Assembly (NCBI GenBank): GCA_017939795.1
Contig: JAGBAA010000063.1
Location: 1 to 57,315, forward strand
Source: Thermoguttaceae bacterium
Lineage (GTDB): Bacteria > Planctomycetota > Planctomycetia > Pirellulales > Thermoguttaceae
DNA: 57,315 bases
Direction: 5' to 3'
The position numbers and the translations under genes are program-made. Below, piece after piece: positions 1 to 7,061 of the stretch (position 1 is the stretch's first letter; each line of letters opens with the position of its first letter). Below the pieces are notes generated by a model. It was not told the DNA's origin and did no database searches. It was given only the letters and a program-made list of their open reading frames with translations.

Positions 1-69
1 AAGCATCTCCGGGGCCGTATTGCTGCGGAAACCGGATCCATCGGAAACGAAATTTTCGTTAAGTTCTGA
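1..69 (+). CDS. possible C-terminal end of a gene running in from the left
   Basis: Frame 1 is open from the window edge to a TGA at 67-69 and encodes 22 residues ending IFVKF. The stretch is GC-richer than the following 240 bases, which supports coding, but it is too short to recognise. No start is visible. It could equally be chance. Confidence 0.22.
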   Translation, partial: KHLRGRIAAETGSIGNEIFVKF

Positions 70-241
70 ACGATTTTTGCTATCCATTTTCGCCAATTTT
101 TCTTAATGGTTAAAGGACGGGCCTGGATTTTGACACTTTGACAGCCCGCAAAATCGGAATAATCCTTAAATCTTATCGTCCTTTCCCAGTGTGAAACTTT
201 AATTTTTGTCTGTTTTTCTGATTTCCTGACAAGAAACTCAA

Positions 242-283
242 ATAAAAAACCATTTCTCTGACAAAAAATCAAAGAAATGGTTT
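242..283 (-). terminator. Rho-independent terminator closing the Hsp70-like cassette
   Basis: On the minus strand a stem with 14-base arms (269-282 paired with 248-261, one mismatch) is followed by a run of T (read as A at 244-249). It lies about 30 bases after the stop codon of the metallopeptidase gene, the last gene of the cassette. Confidence 0.85.
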
Positions 284-310
284 CGTTGAAAACCGTAGTT
301 TCAATAATAC

Positions 311-1126
311 TTAACTTTTTTTGAAAATGCCGGCCACTTTTTCCCACAGACTGGCCGATTCGGTCTCCGTAAAACCGTTGGGACAATTATTGAAGAGCGT
401 GGCAAGTTCCTTTGACAGAGCCTCTTGCACCGTAGTGCGGCAAAGGTGAGAGGTCACCAGGTTATTAGCTCCCGCGGCTTCTTGGGCTGTGAATTCTCCC
501 AAATTTTCTTTTCCCCACAGATACCCCTGCATCGCGGCACCGGTACGGGAGTATCCATCCGGATGACTTTCCGATGGGCAAATGGCATCATTTCTCATGA
601 AATGCGAGATCGCATCCGGATCAACACCCTCTCTTGCCGCAATGACTCCGGAAATGAAATCCGCGCCAAGTTCATGATGCCAACTAGTAATCTCCCAGCC
701 TTGCGCATTAGCGATGTTCTCAACATAGTGATGGCCGAATTCATGACCGAGGACACTGACGAGAACACCATCCCCATGCTTTGCGACGGCATCGCGCATC
801 CAGTCAAAATTGACGTTGATCCACTCCTGATCGCCGTACCGATACCATGCCGCGTTTCCATCTGGGAAATTCGACAGCATCAGGGACGGTTCATAGAGCG
901 TTTGGGCAAGCCCATCCAAGGCGGCCTGCAGGTCATTGACTGTCCAGTCATTGGGATCCATTTGGGAAATTTCATCCGCAACATATCCTCGGCCGATGGA
1001 AATGTTTACGTCGCCAATATTGTGAACGGAGTTATCGCAGTATCCGTCTTCACCTCCGCAAATGTGATCCTGCAGATCATTCTGTCCCATATCACCAAAC
1101 ATGGAACCATCTTCAAATCCAAACAT
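311..1126 (-). CDS. HExxH zinc metallopeptidase-like protein
   Basis: 271 residues. The motif GHEFGHH (H128, E129, H132) followed about 20 residues later by HELGAD (E152) is the gluzincin arrangement: two zinc-binding His, a catalytic Glu and a third ligand Glu. The spacing and the later SHPDGYSRTGAA segment resemble neutral zinc metallopeptidases of the YpfJ type (assignment from memory of the family). There is no signal peptide and no membrane segment, so it probably acts in the cytoplasm. The N-terminal 50 residues are Asp/Gly/Cys-rich. The start is fixed by AAGGAG seven bases upstream. It is the last gene of a four-gene minus-strand cassette, 66 bases after the Cys/His mini-protein, and is followed by a strong terminator. 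Substrate unknown; the neighbouring chaperone-like genes suggest proteolysis coupled to protein remodelling, which is inference. Confidence 0.7.
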   Translation of the reverse strand: MFGFEDGSMFGDMGQNDLQDHICGGEDGYCDNSVHNIGDVNISIGRGYVADEISQMDPNDWTVNDLQAALDGLAQTLYEPSLMLSNFPDGNAAWYRYGDQEWINVNFDWMRDAVAKHGDGVLVSVLGHEFGHHYVENIANAQGWEITSWHHELGADFISGVIAAREGVDPDAISHFMRNDAICPSESHPDGYSRTGAAMQGYLWGKENLGEFTAQEAAGANNLVTSHLCRTTVQEALSKELATLFNNCPNGFTETESASLWEKVAGIFKKS

Positions 1127-1192
1127 CTTTCTTCTCCTTAAACTGCGGGAGCAATATCAAACGTATTGCTCCCTAATGTCTGAGGCTTTATA

Positions 1193-1438
1193 TTAATAAT
1201 GAAGGTTACGATGGTGTCCGCAGTTTACGCACATATCGCTTCCCCCCTGTTGGATAAAGGCTTGGCAATCACAGATTGTACACCATTTCCAACCGCAAAA
1301 TGAGGGTTGAAATTCATTTTTAGAAGGTGTTTCCGAACTTGCGGCAATTTCATCTGAGGAATCATTTTCTTCTACAGATGTGTCTGCCGGCTGCTGTTGA
1401 TCTTCAAGACCATCAACATCCAAAAAATTTTCAAACAT
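1193..1438 (-). CDS. small Cys/His zinc-binding protein
   Basis: 81 residues. The first 45 are acidic and probably disordered. The C-terminal third carries C48, C53, C56, C58, C70 and C73 with H75, H76 and H80: a CxxCxC, an 11-residue loop, then CxxCxH and a final His, enough ligands for one or two zinc ions. A good ribosome site (TAAGGAG, eight bases before ATG) and its position between the Hsp70-like gene (44-base gap) and the metallopeptidase (66-base gap) argue it is real. No function is known to me. It may be a zinc-ribbon adaptor that recruits one of its operon partners; that is inference. Confidence 0.6.
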   Translation of the reverse strand: MFENFLDVDGLEDQQQPADTSVEENDSSDEIAASSETPSKNEFQPSFCGWKWCTICDCQAFIQQGGSDMCVNCGHHRNLHY

Positions 1439-1482
1439 ATACCGATCTCCTTAATTATAAGGTCCTTTTGATCAAATGTCAT

Positions 1483-3588
1483 TTAATACAAATCCAAACT
1501 GATTTGGGTTGCCAAATTCCGCACAAGTTCCTGAAATCCGCCAGAAAAAGATTCGGTAATCTTTTTCATATAATTTTTATCATTATTAAGCCCATCCTTA
1601 ATTGCGGCTTGAGTTTCATATACTTTTTGGTTCACACACTCATCAATGTTATTGTTTGTGACACCATTACGGAACATTTGTAGTATATTATGAGTTTTGA
1701 CATTTTCGATAAACCGTTCTCTGAATGCACTCCAACCATGCCTTACAATTTGCCATAATGCCACCCCGCAAATGGCTGCAATGATTGGCCATCCAATGAC
1801 AGGGTTGAGTCCTAAAAGACCAAAAATAATAAGAGAGAGTGCACCCACAATCAATCCTACAATTATCCCAACGACATTTAAAATAATTGGTCCAAGAACC
1901 ACTATTAAAATCATCATCACAGCTGGAATGATTTTCAAAATCGTATCGCACAATACGGCATGGACCTGACGTTCCAAACCATCCATGTCTGGATTTACAG
2001 AAAAAGTCGGGTTATCTATTTTAATATTCTTGAAAATATTTGTAAGATAATTGGAGTCGTATTTGATACTATATTGTAACGCAATGGCACGTGTCTTTCG
2101 GTCGATTTCCGGGATAACGTGATCTAGAAGCCAGGAATGTATAATTCCTTTCATACTATTCTGCATGGCGTCCGATTTTAAATAGTTTTCGATCTTTCCT
2201 TCGATACCATTCTCCATATTTTGCAGTGTATCATAGCTGCCATTACGCCATGCGTATACTTCTCGTTTAATAATACCAAGAAGCGGCCCAGCCGTGCCCT
2301 CCCCAATTTTCTTGGAAAGTTGCGGAATCTTATTTTCAATAATTTGAGGGATCCCCTTACACAATTTATCGATTTCTGCCTGAAATGCCTTTGCTTTTTC
2401 ATCGGCGAGTTCGGTATATGCCAGACCTTTCGCGATGGAGGAGCTTGGGTTATCGTCCAGTGAGATCTGCGGGTGGTTGAATTGTGTCGTGAAAGCCTGT
2501 TCGCAATATTCCTTTACGAACGGCATTCTGGAAGCGCCGCCGGTCAGGATGATCAATGCCGGCTGCAGTTTCTGTTCCTGAAGTTTTCGGACAACTTCTT
2601 CAAAATGCGCCTTGCAGGCTTCCTGATAAGTGCGGTTATTCAGTTCCGGCCAACGGTGCGCGAGGGCTTTTTGAATGATGTTCGAGGTGAAATAATCAGG
2701 CAGCGGAAATGTTCTTGTCGCTTTTGTTACACTATACCAATAGTCGTCGGTTTGATTTTCCGAATCTGGAGTATTGAAATAAATTTCCTTTGCCTCACGG
2801 CATTTACCGATCGCCTGATTTTCCAGATTGGGATCAGCTTTCAGCGTGCGCTTTTTGTCTTCAGGAAGCAGTGACAAGATCTCCTGATAGATTCCCCGGT
2901 CGATCAGGCGCGCGCCAAGATTCGGATCGCCGTAGTCGGCACTTTGAACACTGTATTTCTCCGTTTTTGAGACCACCGTCACGTCCGTCGTTGAAGACCC
3001 GAAGTCAAACACAACGATAAATTGTCCAGAGGGGACTTTCGTAAGGATGTCTTGCCCATTCTTGTTATCATACCGCATATTCAGGATAGCCGCGCGGGAT
3101 TCCTTTTTCAGGTCGATCTTAACACTTTTTCCCTTGGCCTTGTATTCCTGAAGAAAACTGCAGCTCTGAAGCATCTCCAGATAGTAACCGGCATCTTCCC
3201 GATTCCATTTCGTCGGATAACCGATATTGATGACGATCTCGTTATCCGCGATTGAATTCTTGCCCCCAATCGACTGCATGAAGTTATTATCCAAAAAGAT
3301 AGCATCTGTGAATGTCTTCACATCATTCCGCATCTTTTCCCGTTCATCCTCCGTAAGTTTGGATGGCCGCTTTTTAAAATTGACCATCAGTTCCTGTGCG
3401 TTTGATTGGAGAAGAGCGTTGTTGCCGATCGTAACCGTACCGTTATTTGCGCGTGCATAAAAGGAAGATACTGGATGTCCCGGTGCTCTGCCTCCCGGCA
3501 TATCCATTTCGATTGCTTTTTGATTCGCGTTGAGTTTCGAAGCGAGCGTATCTCCGTCCCCAAGGTCTAAACCAATGATAATTGCCAT
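1483..3588 (-). CDS. membrane-anchored Hsp70-like (actin-fold) ATPase
   Basis: 701 residues. The N-terminal ~390 residues carry the actin/Hsp70 signatures: phosphate-1 motif GLDLGDGDT, phosphate-2 motif FDFGSSTTDVTVV and adenosine motif LILTGGASRMP. The canonical Hsp70 substrate-binding beta domain is not visible. Instead there is a helical region and, around residues 549-615, two or three hydrophobic helices, followed by an 86-residue charged tail. It is therefore predicted to be an ATPase tethered to the inner membrane. It starts 24 bases after the GrpE-like gene (GGAAA ribosome site), so the two are co-expressed as an ATPase and its likely exchange factor. Codon use and base composition are AT-richer than the rest of the window. 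It could be a divergent DnaK paralogue or a cytoskeletal-type ATPase; the GrpE-like partner favours the former. Confidence 0.75.
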   Translation of the reverse strand: MAIIIGLDLGDGDTLASKLNANQKAIEMDMPGGRAPGHPVSSFYARANNGTVTIGNNALLQSNAQELMVNFKKRPSKLTEDEREKMRNDVKTFTDAIFLDNNFMQSIGGKNSIADNEIVINIGYPTKWNREDAGYYLEMLQSCSFLQEYKAKGKSVKIDLKKESRAAILNMRYDNKNGQDILTKVPSGQFIVVFDFGSSTTDVTVVSKTEKYSVQSADYGDPNLGARLIDRGIYQEILSLLPEDKKRTLKADPNLENQAIGKCREAKEIYFNTPDSENQTDDYWYSVTKATRTFPLPDYFTSNIIQKALAHRWPELNNRTYQEACKAHFEEVVRKLQEQKLQPALIILTGGASRMPFVKEYCEQAFTTQFNHPQISLDDNPSSSIAKGLAYTELADEKAKAFQAEIDKLCKGIPQIIENKIPQLSKKIGEGTAGPLLGIIKREVYAWRNGSYDTLQNMENGIEGKIENYLKSDAMQNSMKGIIHSWLLDHVIPEIDRKTRAIALQYSIKYDSNYLTNIFKNIKIDNPTFSVNPDMDGLERQVHAVLCDTILKIIPAVMMILIVVLGPIILNVVGIIVGLIVGALSLIIFGLLGLNPVIGWPIIAAICGVALWQIVRHGWSAFRERFIENVKTHNILQMFRNGVTNNNIDECVNQKVYETQAAIKDGLNNDKNYMKKITESFSGGFQELVRNLATQISLDLY

Positions 3589-3612
3589 TTTTAGTTTCCT
3601 TTCTGTTTCTGA

Positions 3613-4476
3613 TCAGTTCGTGTGTTCTTCCGCATTTGCTGCCGGTTTTGCCAATTCTCCGCGGCAGATGACATATTGATCTTTCAGGATACACGGAGTA
3701 TATTCCGTCGATGTGATCGAGAAGTCCTGATAAACATTGAATTCCGGGGTGGAAGATTCCAGCGTCAATTCCGGCCAAATGACCGTATAGCCCATACCGC
3801 GCAGGAAACGTGCCATGTCCTGCCATTCTTGCTGACACTTCGGGTTGTCCAAGCCGTGCAGATTCCCCATGCACCTCTGAAAACGCCCCAAAACCTGGCT
3901 AGGCAGTTCCGGTTCCTTCCGTATCGGTGTTTCTTCCGGCTGAGGGTTGAATTCCGCGAGGATCTCATCGATTTGGGTCAGGATACGCCAAAGGGGACCG
4001 CAGAAACGATCATTATCGATAATCTGGGGGTTAAATTTATCTTCATTTCTGTAGAAGAAATTATCCGCAAGTTTTTTGAGTTCCTGGTACTTGTTTTGGT
4101 CAGAAACAAATCCCAATATTTTTTTGAGAATTTTACCTAAGAAACTCAAAATATTTTCTTTTTTTGTAAGTTTGATCGCGTCTTCACACAAAGCGATGCA
4201 ATCTTCCGCGGAAAGATTGAAAAATTGGATCTCTTTCTTCTGTTCCCGTAATGCGTCAAAAAATGATATCCAGATCTTTTGGGCAAGAAGTTTCTGTCTG
4301 TATGTCAAATTTTGGCCGTACTCGTTATCCGCGGAGTAAACATCTCCGATCAGAGTGTCCAGTTCATTGATCAGGATCGTCCACTCGATTCTTTTGTTGG
4401 ATGTTTTTTCTTTAAAATCTGACGCAGCTTTTGTAAATACAGGTTCCAGATGGGAAAATCCGCCAGTATTTGCCAT
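3613..4476 (-). CDS. GrpE-like nucleotide-exchange protein (tentative)
   Basis: 287 residues from the ATG at 4476, chosen because GGAGG lies five bases upstream; the frame stays open to 4530 but lacks a ribosome site there. The middle is helical and charged. Residues ~170-280 resemble the C-terminal half of GrpE: a helix containing GPLWRILTQIDEIL, then a short beta-rich tail ending in KDQYVICRGELAKPA, comparable to the GrpE beta-wing ending (G-Y-x-L-x-x-R-x-x-R-P-A). It is first in the cassette and directly precedes the Hsp70-like ATPase, the natural partner. Similarity is by eye only and weak; the N-terminal half is unlike known GrpE. It could be an unrelated scaffold protein. Confidence 0.5.
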   Translation of the reverse strand: MANTGGFSHLEPVFTKAASDFKEKTSNKRIEWTILINELDTLIGDVYSADNEYGQNLTYRQKLLAQKIWISFFDALREQKKEIQFFNLSAEDCIALCEDAIKLTKKENILSFLGKILKKILGFVSDQNKYQELKKLADNFFYRNEDKFNPQIIDNDRFCGPLWRILTQIDEILAEFNPQPEETPIRKEPELPSQVLGRFQRCMGNLHGLDNPKCQQEWQDMARFLRGMGYTVIWPELTLESSTPEFNVYQDFSITSTEYTPCILKDQYVICRGELAKPAANAEEHTN

Positions 4477-4579
4477 ATTGGCCTCCATGAAGTTCAAGAA
4501 ATAAGAAATACTGTGATGATCAAAAAACAAGAATAGATTGCAGATTTTTTTTGTAAAACTGACTCAAGAAATAAAATAC

Positions 4580-4665
4580 GTCAGGAGTACTGAAACCTGC
4601 TTGCTGAATTGGATACTCTTGCGACAGAGTTTGATGAACAACAAAACAGGATCAGCACTCCTGAC
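4580..4665. repeat. long inverted repeat at the presumed transcription start of the cassette
   Basis: Arms at 4580-4599 and 4647-4665 match at 18 of about 20 positions (core GTCAGGAGT), separated by 47 bases. The outer arm begins two bases after a perfect minus-strand TATAAT, so the cassette mRNA would open with an extended hairpin, or the arms are a paired repressor site. Confidence 0.7.
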
Positions 4666-4667
4666 AT

Positions 4668-4696
4668 ATTATACGCAGCTTATTTGGATATGTGCA
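4668..4696 (-). promoter_or_regulatory. candidate promoter of the Hsp70-like cassette
   Basis: On the minus strand, TGCACA (4691-4696), a 17-base spacer and TATAAT (4668-4673). A second possible promoter, TTGTCA-N16-TATATT, lies upstream at 4723-4750. Start codon of the first gene is about 190 bases downstream. Confidence 0.5.
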
Positions 4697-4762
4697 TATA
4701 AAAACACACATTCCCTGGTAAAAATATAGCAGGAATAGCTGACCTGACAAATCAATCTCATC

Positions 4763-4789
4763 AAAAAACCCATTTTTTTGAAAATGGGG
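4763..4789 (-). terminator. terminator of the isochorismatase-fold gene
   Basis: On the minus strand CCCATTTT and AAAATGGG form a stem followed by six T. It lies about 160 bases after the stop at 4951 and separates that gene from the cassette promoter. Confidence 0.65.
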
Positions 4790-4842
4790 TCGCAAATTTA
4801 TCCAAAAATTGATTTGTTTTACAACATTCTTGTAATTTAAAT

Positions 4843-4865
4843 TTATAGTGAAAAGTTCACTATAA
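4843..4865. repeat. perfect palindrome, operator-like
   Basis: TTATAGTGAA-AAG-TTCACTATAA: two perfect 10-base arms around a 3-base centre, in AT-rich non-coding DNA. It lies in the 3-prime region of the isochorismatase gene and upstream of the cassette promoters, a typical shape for a dimeric regulator site. Confidence 0.6.
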
Positions 4866-4950
4866 TTTACAAGTGTATATCAAAAAACCAAAAAATACAA
4901 GGGGGGGATGTCTAAATTTTGCAAAAAAACTCATAAATTTTGCAAAAAAT

Positions 4951-5547
4951 TCAGTCGATCTCCTTCAGAATATCGTCAACATTGGAGGGGCCGCCGAGGA
5001 CGGGGGCGAAATCGTTTTCGACGTACTTCTGGATCGATTCGGAGGTCGCGCAGCAGGCATCCAGTGCCATGCGCGTCTGGTAGCCAAGATCGTACGCGCT
5101 GAAGGCGGTCCCCTGGGCGCAGACGTTCGTCAGGAATCCGGAGATGATCAGATTTTTGATGCCGTTTTCCTGAAGAAGACGGTTCAGGTCCGTGTAGCTG
5201 AAAGCGCTCAGCGCGTGTTTGTTCGCCAAAATCAGCTCCATCGGCATCGGTTTCATCGCGTCGATGATCGCCTGGCCCCAGGTCTCCGGCGCGAACATCT
5301 GGTTTTCAAGAATGCCGGCTGCGATCCCGGAGCAGGCGTTGGCTTTGACCCACTCTTCATTGAGGACGAAGGGACAGTGGATCACGAGACAGCCTTTTTC
5401 ACGTGCGCCGGCAAGGAGACGCTGCGCGTTGGCGATCGTGCGGTTCCGTTCCAGTTCCCCTTTGACGGCGTCGTAGAGTTTTCCTCCCGGCGAGCAGAAT
5501 TCGTTTTGGAATTCGATGAAAATGAAGGCAGTTTCCCTGGCGTTCAT
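4951..5547 (-). CDS. isochorismatase-family cysteine hydrolase
   Basis: 198 residues, the usual length. The fold is recognised from FIEFQNEF near the N-terminus, ANKHALSAF (K110) and SGFLTNVCAQGTAFSAYDLGY, where C143 is the nucleophile position and the following GTAxxAYxxGY is typical. The family uses an Asp-Lys-Cys triad; here the first position is Glu (E12) instead of Asp, so the activity may be altered. Family members hydrolyse isochorismate, nicotinamide or other amides and the substrate cannot be told from sequence. The gene stands alone with its own promoter (5684-5712) and terminator; AGAGAG precedes the ATG. Confidence 0.85.
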   Translation of the reverse strand: MNARETAFIFIEFQNEFCSPGGKLYDAVKGELERNRTIANAQRLLAGAREKGCLVIHCPFVLNEEWVKANACSGIAAGILENQMFAPETWGQAIIDAMKPMPMELILANKHALSAFSYTDLNRLLQENGIKNLIISGFLTNVCAQGTAFSAYDLGYQTRMALDACCATSESIQKYVENDFAPVLGGPSNVDDILKEID

Positions 5548-5683
5548 AAAAAATCTCTCTTTCTGTTTCTATTGGCGGGCAGCCGATTTTGGGTCGGCAT
5601 TTTCCGATGAGCATTTTCCGGAACTTACGGAAGATCCGGAATTTCTGTTCCTGTACATGGTTTTCCCCATGGATCTTCCGTCA

Positions 5684-5712
5684 ATTATAGTCTGCCGCGG
5701 TGGAAAAGTCAA
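5684..5712 (-). promoter_or_regulatory. sigma-70-type promoter of the isochorismatase-fold gene
   Basis: Minus strand TTGACT (5707-5712), 17-base spacer, TATAAT (5684-5689). The leader to the ATG is about 130 bases. Confidence 0.75.
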
Positions 5713-5952
5713 GAACCTTCCCAGGAAATTTTGCTGGAAATTTTTTCAAAATGTTGGCTTGGCGGAATGTTTTCCCGTTCGGACTGTTGGACTTTCTTTT
5801 TTTGTGTCCTTGCGCTGATGGGCGTCGTGGAGTGCGTCGGAAAGTGCGTCGGGGGAGTAGTGCGGGCGTGTGTTCTGAATGGGACAGAGCATTAAAAAAA
5901 CAAAATTTTCCGCACATGGGGAGGGGGGGATTTTCTGAAATCGGATTCTGTG

Positions 5953-5958
5953 TATAAT
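5953..5958 (+). promoter_or_regulatory. -10 element of the phoH operon
   Basis: A perfect TATAAT 105 bases upstream of phoH; no convincing -35 box is seen. The rest of the 515-base divergent region 5548-6062 holds the opposing promoter and nothing else I can recognise. Confidence 0.5.
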
Positions 5959-6062
5959 ATGAGTATGGAAAGAAACGCAAATTGGAAGCGGGATCTGTTT
6001 TTTCAGCACACGCAGTCGGCCTCGTCTCCCGTTTCGATCCACATAAAAAATCGGAAATTTGA

Positions 6063-7037
6063 ATGATCGAGAAAAATATGCCCCTGCCAGAGGGGTTTCC
6101 TTTGACTTCCCTGTTTGGGCTTCGTGACCGATTCCAGCGCCGTGTGAGCGATACGCTCGGTGTGCGGATCTGGGCACGGGGGAATGATGTTTATTTCAGC
6201 GGCGGGGATCAGGCTGTCGAAATGGCGGTGGAGCTGTTTCGTATAATGAAAGAAAAAATCATCAAGCGAGGCGAAGTCACGGACGACGACGTGCAGTGCC
6301 TGCTTTCCCAGGTCGTGGAGGATGAGATCGCGGATACCGTGGGACGCATCCCTCCGTTTGAAGTCATGAACGGACGCCGTTTTCGTCCCAGAACTGCCGG
6401 ACAGGCGCGGTATGTCAAGGCGATCATGGAGAATGAAGTCGTTTTCGGCATCGGACCTGCCGGAACGGGAAAGACGTACCTCGCGGTCGCGGCGGCGGTC
6501 GCGGCGATGAAAGCGGGAAAGATCAAGCGTCTGGTCCTCGTCCGTCCTGCGGTGGAAGCCGGAGAAAATCTCGGTTTCCTGCCCGGCGACCTGAAAGCGA
6601 AGATCGACCCGTACCTTCGGCCGATCTTCGACGCGCTGCGCGACATGATGGACCCGCTTCTTCTGCGCAGAATGACGGAAGAGGAAGTCATTGAGATGAG
6701 TCCGCTTGCGTATATGCGCGGACGAACGCTCAACGATGCCTTCATTATTCTGGATGAGGCGCAGAACACGACCGTCTCGCAGATGAAAATGTTCCTCACG
6801 CGTATGGGGAACAATTCGCGCGTCATTATCTCCGGCGACGTCACGCAGGTAGACCTTCCGCGCAATACGCCGAGCGGTCTGGTCGATGCGATCCGGCGGC
6901 TTGAGGGGATCCCCAATATCGCGGTCGTGGAAATGGGAGAGATGGACGTCGTCCGGCACGATCTGGTCCAGAAGATCATCCGTGCGTATGAGGAACCGGA
7001 AAAGGTCCCGGAAAAGCGCGATTCGTATTTTTCGTAA
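6063..7037 (+). CDS. phoH: PhoH-like ATPase
   Basis: 324 residues, the normal size of the PhoH/YbeZ family. Walker A is GPAGTGKT at 131-138, Walker B FIILDEAQN near 230, with sensor motif FLTRMGNNSRVIISGD after it. The family consists of RNA-binding P-loop ATPases, usually linked to YbeY and ribosome/RNA quality control. That link is present here: ybeY lies two genes downstream in the same operon, with the HD protein between them, an order common in many bacteria. The ATG at 6063 is preceded by a modest GGAA. The N-terminal ~100 residues form the usual substrate-binding part. Confidence 0.93.
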   Translation: MIEKNMPLPEGFPLTSLFGLRDRFQRRVSDTLGVRIWARGNDVYFSGGDQAVEMAVELFRIMKEKIIKRGEVTDDDVQCLLSQVVEDEIADTVGRIPPFEVMNGRRFRPRTAGQARYVKAIMENEVVFGIGPAGTGKTYLAVAAAVAAMKAGKIKRLVLVRPAVEAGENLGFLPGDLKAKIDPYLRPIFDALRDMMDPLLLRRMTEEEVIEMSPLAYMRGRTLNDAFIILDEAQNTTVSQMKMFLTRMGNNSRVIISGDVTQVDLPRNTPSGLVDAIRRLEGIPNIAVVEMGEMDVVRHDLVQKIIRAYEEPEKVPEKRDSYFS

Positions 7038-7061
7038 ACGGAATTTGAGAGAGAAAAAAGT

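Noticed and set aside
4538..4729. 63-codon plus-strand frame over the inverted repeat
   Set aside because: No ribosome site; it lies across the promoter and hairpin of the cassette.
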